Source: Candidatus Scatomorpha stercorigallinarum (GTDB lineage Bacteria > Bacillota_A > Clostridia > Oscillospirales > Oscillospiraceae). From it: DNA of 8,693 bases. Below, in pieces: positions 1 through 5,752 of the stretch. Both the position numbers and the translations under genes were made by a program. The stretch spans positions 1-8,693 of the forward strand of contig DVOV01000087.1 in the NCBI GenBank assembly GCA_018713375.1, read 5' to 3'. The notes under the pieces were generated by a model, which worked only from the letters and a program-made list of their open reading frames with translations, did not search any database and had not been told where the DNA came from. How positions within the stretch are numbered: the stretch's first letter is position 1; every line of letters starts with the position of its first letter.

Positions 1-42
1 CTGAGAGGTTTCTTTTTGTCTTGTCAAAAAGAAACCCCTCAG
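1..42. repeat. 18-bp-arm inverted repeat, loop TCTTGT
   Basis: Arms 1-18 and 25-42 pair at 17 of 18 positions (single A/C mismatch at 6/37; it would be a G-U wobble in minus-strand RNA). The core is TTTCTTTTTG / CAAAAAGAAA with a six-base loop TCTTGT. No T-run follows on either side, so it is not a standard intrinsic terminator. Its core and loop resemble the hairpin at 342-384 read on the other strand. Confidence 0.75.
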
Positions 43-167
43 ACTCCAAAGAGAAAACCGCTTTGGTGCTAGTCGATACGCAAAATCTGCCCGTCAGTTC
101 GGGTGGTGACTGACTTTCGGGTAGTCATCCCGTCATCGGATGGCTTTGCCCAACGCCGGCCGCGGAA

Positions 168-231
168 GGCTTCGCTTCGCTCGCGCCGCTAACGAGATGA
201 TGATTGGCAGTGCTGCGAGCGAAGCGAAGCC
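168..231. repeat. Perfect 17-bp inverted repeat
   Basis: Positions 168-184 (GGCTTCGCTTCGCTCGC) are exactly matched by the reverse complement at 215-231, separated by 30 bases. Both arms contain a CTTCG-type tandem (GCTTC GCTTC). The long perfect match suggests a structured RNA, a repeat-element core or a recombination/protein target; which one cannot be told from this window. Confidence 0.75.
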
Positions 232-300
232 AGGCTGCGCCTGGAGGCACCTGCCTGCGGCCCGGTTTACCGAAAGGCTTCCGTCGGTGAGGCGCACAGC

Positions 301-450
301 GCAAATACCTGCGGCCGTTGGCCGCCGTTTTTCTTTGGGGCGCCACTCCCGTTTCTTTGGGCAAGACCAAAGAAATGGGGTGGCACTGGCCTCCTCGCGG
401 GGGCCTTCAGTCTGCGCGGGCCGCAGGCAAATACCCGCGGCCGTTGGCCG
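301..450. repeat. 24-bp direct repeat pair, each with a GCGGCC-GTT-GGCCGC hairpin
   Basis: 301-324 and 427-450 match at 23 of 24 bases (GCAAATACCTGCGG... versus GCAAATACCCGCGG...). Each contains GCGGCCGTTGGCCGC (311-325 and 437-451), a perfect 6-bp stem with a 3-base loop. The second copy directly abuts the stop codon of the minus-strand heptad-repeat gene, so it would form at the 3' end of that mRNA. No T-tract follows, so it would be a pause or protecting stem rather than a canonical terminator. Confidence 0.7.
342..384. repeat. Long imperfect hairpin, loop TCTTGC on the minus strand
   Basis: The arms GCCAC-t-CCC-g-TTTCTTTGG (342-360) and CCAAAGAAA-t-GGG-GTGGC (367-384) form 17 base pairs with one mismatch and one bulge around a six-base loop. 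Read on the minus strand, the loop is TCTTGC flanked by TTTCTTTGG and CCAAAGAAA, closely matching the plus-strand core of the 1-42 hairpin. No U-tract is present on either side. Confidence 0.7.
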
Positions 451-451
451 C

Positions 452-2323
452 TCAGGTGAAGAGGGCGACGATGCGGTCCCAGAGTTCGGCGAAGAAGCCT
501 TTGTCCTCCTCGGCGGGGGCGGGCTCTTCCTCGGCCTCGGGCTCGGAGATGCCCTCGGTCATGATGACGAACTGCACGGAGGCGGTGTCCTCATTGCGCT
601 CGTCGAGGAAGGAGGCCTGGGCGGAGGCGTCCGCGCTCTCGTCCTCCGCGGAGCCGCCGGTGAGCTCGTCTATGAGCTCGGGGATCTTGCTGGTCTCCTC
701 ATTCAGGGCGGCGACGCCGTCGCTGAGCTCGCCCGCGCCGCTGGCGAGGGAGCTGATGCCGCTGTAGACGCTGCTCCAGTTGGCGGAGAGGGCGTCAACG
801 CCGCCGGCGTAGCTCACCAGGCCCTCGTGGAAGGCGGAGTAGCTCTGCGCCAGCTGGCTGAGCCCGCTGGTGAGCTGCAGCAGCCCGGAGAGGTCGATCT
901 GCCCGCCGGTCGCGCTCATGGCGGCGGAGATCTGCTGCGCCGTCTGGCGCAGGGAGGCGGCCGCGCTGTTCACGCCTTCGGCCAGCGTGGGCAGGTTGTC
1001 CTGCACGGCCTCGAAGGCGGCGGAGGCCTGCGCCCAGACGGCCTTCACCGTCTGCGCCGCCTGATAGTTGGCCACCAGCGCGGCCAGGGCCTCGTTGTCC
1101 GGGGCCAGGGCCATCAGCGCGCCGATGTCCTCCTCGCTGACGCTGGGCTCGGGGATGGCCTCCACGGCCTGCGCAAGCGCGGGATAGGCCGCGCCGTAGC
1201 CCTCCGCCAGCTGCGCGAGGGCCGCGCCCGCCTGCTCCAGGCCGTCCGCGGCCTGTTCCAGGCCGGCCGGCAGCTGCGCGAGGGCGGAGAGGTCGAGCGT
1301 CATGCCCGCGCCGGCGGACTGTGCGCCGGCAGCAGCGGCGGCAGCGGCCTCCGGGTCCATGCCCGCGGCAGCAGCGGCAGCGGCCGCGGCTTCGGCGTCC
1401 GTGCCCGCGCCGGGCAGGGAGGCGCTTATCTGCGAGAGGGCGCCGGCGATCTGCTCGGAGCCGGCGACGAGCTCCGCCGAGCCGGCGGAGAGGGTGCTGA
1501 GCCCGGAGCCGAAGCTGCCCGCGCCGCTGCGCAGGCTGCCCGCGCCGGAAGCCAGCTGGGAGGCCCCGTCGCTCAGCTGGGAGATGGCGTCCGTCATCTG
1601 GCCCACGCCGTCGGTGATCTCGGCGGTGTCGCCCATGGCGGAGGCGATGTCGTAGTTGACGCCGGCGATGGTGAGGCCGGCCATGGTGAAGTCCTCCACG
1701 TCCGCAGTGACAGTGTACTCGGCCTCCGCGCCCGGGAGCACGGTGAAGGCGAGGGTCTTGTCGCCGCCGGCATTGGCGACGGTCGCGCCCCCGGCGGAGA
1801 TGTCTTTGCAGAGCGAGGCGTCGAGCGTGACGGTGATCTGCAGCATCATCTCGTCGGCGAAAGCGCCGGGCGCGTTGCCGTTGGGCTTGACGGAGAGGGT
1901 CATCTCCAGCGCGCCGGACTGCCCGCCGAGCTCGGCGGGGGAGATGGACTTGCCGTCCAGCTCATAGCCGATGGCGATGTCCCAGGGGAGCTCGAAGGAC
2001 TCCAGCGTGCCCTGGTAGTAGAGCCGGCCGCCCTCGGGGATGGTGGCGGTGACGGCCCCGTCCTCATACGTAAGGGCCGAGGTGTCCGTCAGGTTCTCCA
2101 CGGCGGTGTACGCGCCGTAGTGGGTGACGCTCTCGCCGGCGTCGCCGTTCAGGGCCACCACGGCATAGGCGGAGAGGGGCTCGCCGGCGGCGTCGAGCTT
2201 GGCGTATATGACCTCCTCCGCGCCGGCAGCGGCGGGGGCGTCCGCCGCGGCGGCGGGGACGGCGAAGAGGCTGAGAGCGAAGCAAAGCGCCAGGGCGAGG
2301 GCGCCCAGGGTGCGTTTTTTCAT
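452..2323 (-). CDS. Secreted Leu-x-x-Gly heptad-repeat protein, MMPL exporter partner
   Basis: This is a 623-aa protein. Residues 1-27 form a typical Sec signal peptide (MKKR, a long Leu/Ala core, cleavage near AAA-ADA). Residues about 35-225 look beta-rich. Residues about 235-300 carry the L-x-x-G-x heptad pattern (QLSDGASQLASGAGSL), resumed at about 350-370 and 480-545. Two polyalanine tracts lie at 312-320 and 326-332. Near the C-terminus come ASVQFVIMTEG (581-591), an acidic Pro/Glu stretch and a final amphipathic FFAELWDRIVALF helix. There is no cysteine lipobox and no clear transmembrane anchor. The start is fixed by AAGGAGG at 2334-2340, 10 nt upstream, inside the end of the exporter gene; ATGA overlap implies translational coupling. 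Proteins of this type are commonly encoded beside MMPL transporters in Firmicutes. An extracytoplasmic adaptor or substrate-guiding role is inference; the exact function is unknown. Confidence 0.85.
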   Translation of the reverse strand: MKKRTLGALALALCFALSLFAVPAAAADAPAAAGAEEVIYAKLDAAGEPLSAYAVVALNGDAGESVTHYGAYTAVENLTDTSALTYEDGAVTATIPEGGRLYYQGTLESFELPWDIAIGYELDGKSISPAELGGQSGALEMTLSVKPNGNAPGAFADEMMLQITVTLDASLCKDISAGGATVANAGGDKTLAFTVLPGAEAEYTVTADVEDFTMAGLTIAGVNYDIASAMGDTAEITDGVGQMTDAISQLSDGASQLASGAGSLRSGAGSFGSGLSTLSAGSAELVAGSEQIAGALSQISASLPGAGTDAEAAAAAAAAAGMDPEAAAAAAAGAQSAGAGMTLDLSALAQLPAGLEQAADGLEQAGAALAQLAEGYGAAYPALAQAVEAIPEPSVSEEDIGALMALAPDNEALAALVANYQAAQTVKAVWAQASAAFEAVQDNLPTLAEGVNSAAASLRQTAQQISAAMSATGGQIDLSGLLQLTSGLSQLAQSYSAFHEGLVSYAGGVDALSANWSSVYSGISSLASGAGELSDGVAALNEETSKIPELIDELTGGSAEDESADASAQASFLDERNEDTASVQFVIMTEGISEPEAEEEPAPAEEDKGFFAELWDRIVALFT

Positions 2324-4392
2324 TTTACATCGACCTCCTTTTCGGTCTTTTTCAGGAATCCGGCCTTCAGCGTCAGCCGGGCGGTGAGCGGGTCGAAGAT
2401 CATCAGCAGCGCGGGCAGCGCCAGCAGCACCATTGCCATCGAGAGCAGCGTGCCGCGCGAGAGCAGCAGCCCCAGCTCGGAGACGACCTGCATGGAGGAG
2501 GTGAAGTTCAGCCCCAGCCCGGCGGTGGAGAGGATGAGCCCGCTGGTGAGGACGGAGATGAAGTTCTTCTGCAGCGTGTTCACCACGGCCTCCCGCCGGC
2601 CCATCGTGCGGCGGTTGACCAGGTAGCCGTCCGTGATGAGGATGGCGTAGTCGATGGTCGCGCCCAGCTGCACGGTGTTTATCACCAGATAGCCGATGTA
2701 CACCAGCGTGTTGCCGGTGAAATAGGCGAACGAGAGGTTAATCCAGATGGCGGATTCGATGGCGAAGAGCAGTATGAACGGCAGCGTCAGGCTGCGGAAG
2801 GTGACCAGCAGCGTGAGCAGTATGAACACGATGGCGATGCCGTTCACAAGGCCCGTGTCCTCCGTCACCACCTCGCGCACGTCGTAGAGGTTGGCGCTCT
2901 CGCCGCAGGTGTAGCTCTCGTCGTAGTATTTATCCGCCGCGGCGCGCACGGCCTCGATGACGGCGAAAGCCTCCTCGCCCTCGTTGGCCGTGTCCGCCGA
3001 GAGCACGATGCGCGCGTAGTTGTCGGAGTAGAAGTTGGAGACGATGGCGTCGTCCAGCGTCTCCGGCGGCACCTCGCCGACGGTGGCGGCGTAGCTCATG
3101 ACGGAGGTGACGTTGTCGATCTCCGCCAGCTCGGCGCTGAGCGCGGCCTCCGCGCCCGGGTCGCCGCGGGGGACGAAGAGCACGATGCTCGTGGACTGGC
3201 CGAAGGTGCTGTTGATGAGCTCCGTGTCCTGGCCGTAGCGCAGGTCCGGGTCCGGCACGCCCATGCCGTAGACGAAGCTGGCGCGGCTCTGCCCCAGGTA
3301 GCAGGGGATGACCAGCAGCAGCACGAGTATCAGCGCGGGGATGCGTATCTTCACCAGGCCGCGGCCCAGGCCGCGCAGCTCGGGGATGATGCGCTTGTGG
3401 CGCGTCTTGTCCAGCAGCTTCACGCAGGCGAGCGAGAGGCAGGGCAGGAACACGACCACCGACACATAGCTGAGGATGACGCCCTTGACCAGGTTCATGC
3501 CCAGGTCCGCGCCGATCTCGAAGCGCATGAACATCAGCGCCATGAAGCCGAACACCGTGGTGGCGGCGGAAGCGGCGATGGAGGAGAAGCTCTCCTTGAT
3601 GGCCGAGCGCATGGCCATTTCCACGTCGTCCGTCTCCTGCCGGTGGCGCTCAAAGCTGTTCAGCAGGAAGATGGCGTAGTCCAGCGAGACGGCCAGCTGC
3701 ATGATGGGGCTCACCGACTGCGTGATGAAGGAGATCTCCCCGAACACGATGTTGGTGCCCATGTTGATGAGGATGGCCACGCCGATGCTGGCCAGGAAGA
3801 GCAGCGGCGCCACCCAGGAGGTGGTGGTGAGTATCAGCAGCAGCACGATGATGGGCACGGCGATGGCCGCGGCGCCCAGCACCTCCGTCACCACGCGCTT
3901 TTGTATGTTGGCGGTGTTGGCGGCGTCGCCGCCGATGGCGCCGTTCTCGCCGATGAGCTCATAGAGCGCGTCGATGGTGCTGCTCTCGCGCCCGTCGGCC
4001 ACCGTCACCTGATAGAGGGCCGAGCCGTCGCGCCAGTACTGCTCGACGGTGGCCTGGTCCATCAGCTCCACCGGCGTGGAGAGGTCCTCCACGTCGTCCA
4101 GCCACATGACGCCCGTCACGCCGTCCACAGCGGCGATGTCGGACTTCAGCGCCTCCGCCTCCGCGAGCGTGAGGCCGCTGACCATCACGCGCGTGTTCGG
4201 GATGCCGGAGCCGAACTCGTCGTTGAGGATGCCAAGCGCGACGGTGCTCTCGGCGTCCGGCGGCAGGTAGTCCGCCAGCTTGTAGTTCACGCTCACGCCC
4301 AGCATCAGCACGGCGCAGATGAGCGCGAGCGCCAGGAATACGGCGATCACCGCCCGCCGGTGGGAGGTGATGGCCTTCGTCAGTCTGTCCAT
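2320..4392 (-). CDS. MMPL/RND-family exporter
   Basis: This is a proton-driven membrane exporter of the MMPL (HAE3-like RND) class, 690 aa from the chosen start. It shows the duplicated RND layout. The first half has TM1 (about 15-35), an extracellular domain (about 36-170) and five TMs (about 172-330). The second half has TM7 (about 352-368), a second extracellular domain (about 370-515) and five TMs (about 517-670). Each half keeps the Asp-Tyr dyad of MMPL proton relays: SLDYAIFLLNSFERH (240-241) and TIDYAILITDGY (583-584), numbered from an ATG at 4398. The ATG at 4392 is preferred because AGGGGG lies 7 nt before it but only 1 nt before the 4398 ATG. The gene is first in the operon and overlaps the heptad-repeat gene by 4 nt. 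The substrate is unknown; lipids, amphipathic drugs or peptides are possible. Expression probably starts at the promoter at 4446-4473, under control of the divergent TetR. Confidence 0.92.
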   Translation of the reverse strand: MDRLTKAITSHRRAVIAVFLALALICAVLMLGVSVNYKLADYLPPDAESTVALGILNDEFGSGIPNTRVMVSGLTLAEAEALKSDIAAVDGVTGVMWLDDVEDLSTPVELMDQATVEQYWRDGSALYQVTVADGRESSTIDALYELIGENGAIGGDAANTANIQKRVVTEVLGAAAIAVPIIVLLLILTTTSWVAPLLFLASIGVAILINMGTNIVFGEISFITQSVSPIMQLAVSLDYAIFLLNSFERHRQETDDVEMAMRSAIKESFSSIAASAATTVFGFMALMFMRFEIGADLGMNLVKGVILSYVSVVVFLPCLSLACVKLLDKTRHKRIIPELRGLGRGLVKIRIPALILVLLLVIPCYLGQSRASFVYGMGVPDPDLRYGQDTELINSTFGQSTSIVLFVPRGDPGAEAALSAELAEIDNVTSVMSYAATVGEVPPETLDDAIVSNFYSDNYARIVLSADTANEGEEAFAVIEAVRAAADKYYDESYTCGESANLYDVREVVTEDTGLVNGIAIVFILLTLLVTFRSLTLPFILLFAIESAIWINLSFAYFTGNTLVYIGYLVINTVQLGATIDYAILITDGYLVNRRTMGRREAVVNTLQKNFISVLTSGLILSTAGLGLNFTSSMQVVSELGLLLSRGTLLSMAMVLLALPALLMIFDPLTARLTLKAGFLKKTEKEVDVK

Positions 4393-4410
4393 GGACATGC
4401 CCCCTGAATA

Positions 4411-4426
4411 CGTTAAATATTAAACG
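4411..4426. promoter_or_regulatory. Candidate TetR operator palindrome CGTTAAATATTAAACG
   Basis: This 16-bp dyad is symmetric in 7 of 8 pairs. It sits between the predicted MMPL transcription start and start codon and only 5 bp from the TetR1 -35 box, a classic place for a shared repressor site. Binding is inference. Confidence 0.5.
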
Positions 4427-4431
4427 CTTTG

Positions 4432-4460
4432 TTGACTTACTTTCGATTTTATAGTATACT
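4432..4460 (+). promoter_or_regulatory. Promoter of the tetR1-tetR2 operon
   Basis: TTGACT (4432-4437), a 17-nt spacer, then TATACT (4455-4460) is a near-consensus sigma-A promoter. Transcription would start near 4467, leaving a leader of about 105 nt before the ATG at 4573. Confidence 0.75.
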
Positions 4461-4473
4461 TTCATACTGTCAA
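4446..4473 (-). promoter_or_regulatory. Promoter of the MMPL operon
   Basis: Read on the minus strand, TTGACA (4473-4468) is followed after 16 nt by TAAAAT (4451-4446). The start of transcription would be near 4439, giving a leader of about 47 nt. It overlaps the opposing TetR1 promoter by 15 bp. Confidence 0.65.
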
Positions 4474-4489
4474 AAGGGCAACAGACAGT
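4453..4489. promoter_or_regulatory. Candidate operators over the divergent promoters
   Basis: Two overlapping dyads are visible. AGTAT-N6-ATACT (4453-4468) covers the TetR1 -10 box and reaches the MMPL -35 box. ACTGTC-N12-GACAGT (4466-4489) lies around the MMPL -35 box and TetR1 start site. A further GACAGTT copy is at 4513-4519. Any could be a TetR1 or TetR2 site; the assignment is inference. Confidence 0.4.
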
Positions 4490-4542
4490 TTCGCAGGAAA
4501 TGAAAAATTATCGACAGTTACGGGCAAATCGTATGGGTACTC

Positions 4543-4557
4543 ATGAAAAGTTTTCAT
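4543..4557. promoter_or_regulatory. Perfect palindrome ATGAAAAGTTTTCAT in the tetR1 leader
   Basis: This 15-bp perfect palindrome (7-bp arms around one base) lies in the transcribed leader, just before the GGAG ribosome binding site. It could be a further operator or an mRNA element. A related TGAAAA-C-TTTT lies at the same distance from the start of the third TetR gene. Confidence 0.4.
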
Positions 4558-4572
4558 TTGGAGCGTTATTTT

Positions 4573-5124
4573 ATGGAAAAGAAACAGGACGCGCGCGTCC
4601 GCTACACGAAGATGATGATACGCAGCAGCTTCATCGAGCTGCTGCGTGAGAAGCCGGTGGCCAAGATCAGCGTGACGGAGCTCTGCGAGCGCGCGGGCAT
4701 CAACCGCGCCACCTTTTACGCCCACTACGCCGACCCCTCCGACCTCCTGCGCAGTATCGAGGACGAGATACTGAACGACCTCTCGCGCTGGCTGGGGCCG
4801 GCCATCGCCGCGCCGGACGGCGCCGACCTGGCCGGGATGCTGACGCCGATCATCGAGTACATCGGCGAGAACGCGGACGTCTGCTCGGTGCTGCTCTCCA
4901 GCAGCGGGGACGCCGGATTCCAGGCCAAGGTGGTGGACGCCGTGGAGCAGCCCTTCCTCGCCAGCTTCCGCCACGGGGGCAGCCGCGAGGTGGCGGAGTA
5001 TTTTTACACCTTTGCCGCCGACGGCTGCGTGGGGATGCTGAAAAAATGGCTCGCCGGGGGGATGACGGTGCCGCCAGCCAAGCTGGCCAACATGATGGCG
5101 CGCTTCACGGCGCGCGCTGTCTGA
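4573..5124 (+). CDS. TetR/AcrR-family regulator (TetR1)
   Basis: This is a 183-aa DNA-binding repressor-type protein. The N-terminal helix-turn-helix spans about residues 30-52 (KISVTELCERAGINRATFYAHY), with the typical TFYxHY recognition-helix end. The rest is an all-helical ligand/dimerization domain ending in the pattern GxxGMLKKWLAGGM, seen in the TetR_C_33/DhaS-like group. The start is taken at the ATG at 4573 because GGAG (4560-4563) lies 9 nt upstream; an in-frame ATG at 4543 adds 10 residues but has no ribosome binding site. It is divergent from the MMPL operon with overlapping promoters, which makes it the prime candidate for its repressor, and 13 nt upstream of a second regulator. 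The ligand is unknown. Confidence 0.88.
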   Translation: MEKKQDARVRYTKMMIRSSFIELLREKPVAKISVTELCERAGINRATFYAHYADPSDLLRSIEDEILNDLSRWLGPAIAAPDGADLAGMLTPIIEYIGENADVCSVLLSSSGDAGFQAKVVDAVEQPFLASFRHGGSREVAEYFYTFAADGCVGMLKKWLAGGMTVPPAKLANMMARFTARAV

Positions 5125-5137
5125 GAGGGGGAGCGCG

Positions 5138-5695
5138 ATGGCGAGCGAGGCCACCCGCCTCCGCCTGGCCAGGGCGATGGAGGAGCTGATGCGCGAGCGC
5201 GCGCTGGAGAACGTCACCGTGACGGAGCTCTGCGCGCGCTGCGGCGTGACGCGGCAGACCTTTTACCGCAACTTCCTCGACAAATACGACCTCGTGAACT
5301 GGTATTTCGGCAAGCTGCTGGAGCGCAGCTTTGAGCACATGGGCTCCGGCCGCACGGTGCGGGAGGGGCTGGAGCGCAAGTTCGAGTACATCCGCGCCGA
5401 GCGCGTGTTCTTCGCCGCCGCCTTCCGCACGGACGGCACGAACTCCCTCAAGGAGCACGACTGCGAGAGCATATATGGCTTCTATTCCGGCCTTATCGAG
5501 CGCAAGACGGGCTCCGCGCCGGGGGCGGAGACGGCCTTCCTCCTCGAGCTGTACTGCCGCGGGAGCGTGGCGATGACGGTGAAATGGGTCCTCGGCGGGA
5601 TGCCGGAGAGCCCGCGCGAGCTCGCGCATCTGATGACGGAGGCCCTGCCGCTTCCGCTGAAGGGGCTCTTTGCCGGGATCGGCCTGCTCGGCTGA
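5138..5695 (+). CDS. TetR/AcrR-family regulator (TetR2)
   Basis: This is a 185-aa regulator. Its HTH lies at about residues 25-46 (NVTVTELCARCGVTRQTFYRNF), followed by a helical domain with aromatic-rich segments (DLVNWYFGKLLE) and a C-terminal KWVLGGMPESPRELAHLM that parallels TetR1 and TetR3. A GGGGGAG ribosome binding site (5127-5133) lies 4 nt before the ATG, and the gap to tetR1 is 13 nt, so the two are cotranscribed and end at the terminator downstream. TFYRNF and the Trp-Tyr-rich helix resemble the DhaS-like TetR group (regulators of dihydroxyacetone kinase and other genes), but no such target is nearby. Its target may be the MMPL operon or a gene elsewhere. Confidence 0.88.
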   Translation: MASEATRLRLARAMEELMRERALENVTVTELCARCGVTRQTFYRNFLDKYDLVNWYFGKLLERSFEHMGSGRTVREGLERKFEYIRAERVFFAAAFRTDGTNSLKEHDCESIYGFYSGLIERKTGSAPGAETAFLLELYCRGSVAMTVKWVLGGMPESPRELAHLMTEALPLPLKGLFAGIGLLG

Positions 5696-5715
5696 GCGGC
5701 GTACATATATGGAAA

Positions 5716-5751
5716 GGCGCGGGAGCTTTTTGGGCTCCCGCGCCCTTTTTT
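5716..5751 (+). terminator. Intrinsic terminator after tetR2
   Basis: A perfect 11-bp stem GGCGCGGGAGC / GCTCCCGCGCC (5716-5726 and 5734-5744) with a 7-nt loop is followed by T6 (5746-5751). It sits between convergent genes. Only three T residues follow it on the minus strand, so it should work mainly for the plus-strand operon, possibly weakly for the GNAT gene. Confidence 0.92.
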
Positions 5752-5752
5752 G

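Larger units (their letters stand above)
1..451. repeat. Gene-free composite repeat region with multiple hairpins
   Basis: No credible gene is seen here. The stretch is made of consecutive dyads: an 18-bp-arm hairpin at 1-42, CCAAAG/CTTTGG at 46-51 and 61-66, GTCAGT/ACTGAC at 93-98 and 109-114, CGGG/CCCG at 118-121 and 129-132, a 17-bp perfect inverted repeat at 168-231, a long hairpin at 342-384, and a 24-bp direct repeat at 301-324 and 427-450. Open frames crossing it lack ribosome binding sites. It looks like a dispersed intergenic repeat cluster (REP/BIME- or MITE-like) lying downstream of the heptad-repeat gene on the minus strand. The left end may continue beyond the window. That it is dispersed in the genome is inference. 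Confidence 0.6.

Noticed and set aside
342..384. Reading the long hairpin as the terminator of the MMPL operon
   Set aside because: The stem is long but no U-tract follows on either strand, and it lies about 70 nt beyond the stop codon. Termination here is possible but not supported.
1..450. CRISPR array or transposon
   Set aside because: There are only two copies of the 24-bp repeat, no regular spacers and no transposase or terminal target duplication in view.
140..2626. 828-codon open frame on the plus strand
   Set aside because: It is antisense to the heptad-repeat gene, which has a signal peptide, a strong ribosome binding site and coupling. The frame starts in the repeat region without a ribosome binding site, and its Gly/Ala/Arg-rich content is what GC-rich third positions give on the opposite strand.
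3397..4407. 336-codon open frame on the plus strand
   Set aside because: It is antisense to the MMPL exporter; its His/Arg/Gln/Gly-rich low-complexity product has no domain, and the opposite strand has clear TM segments and DY motifs.
4543..4572. Upstream ATG adding 10 residues to TetR1
   Set aside because: No ribosome binding site precedes 4543, while GGAG stands 9 nt before 4573. Not fully excluded because of the in-frame similarity to the tetR3 leader.
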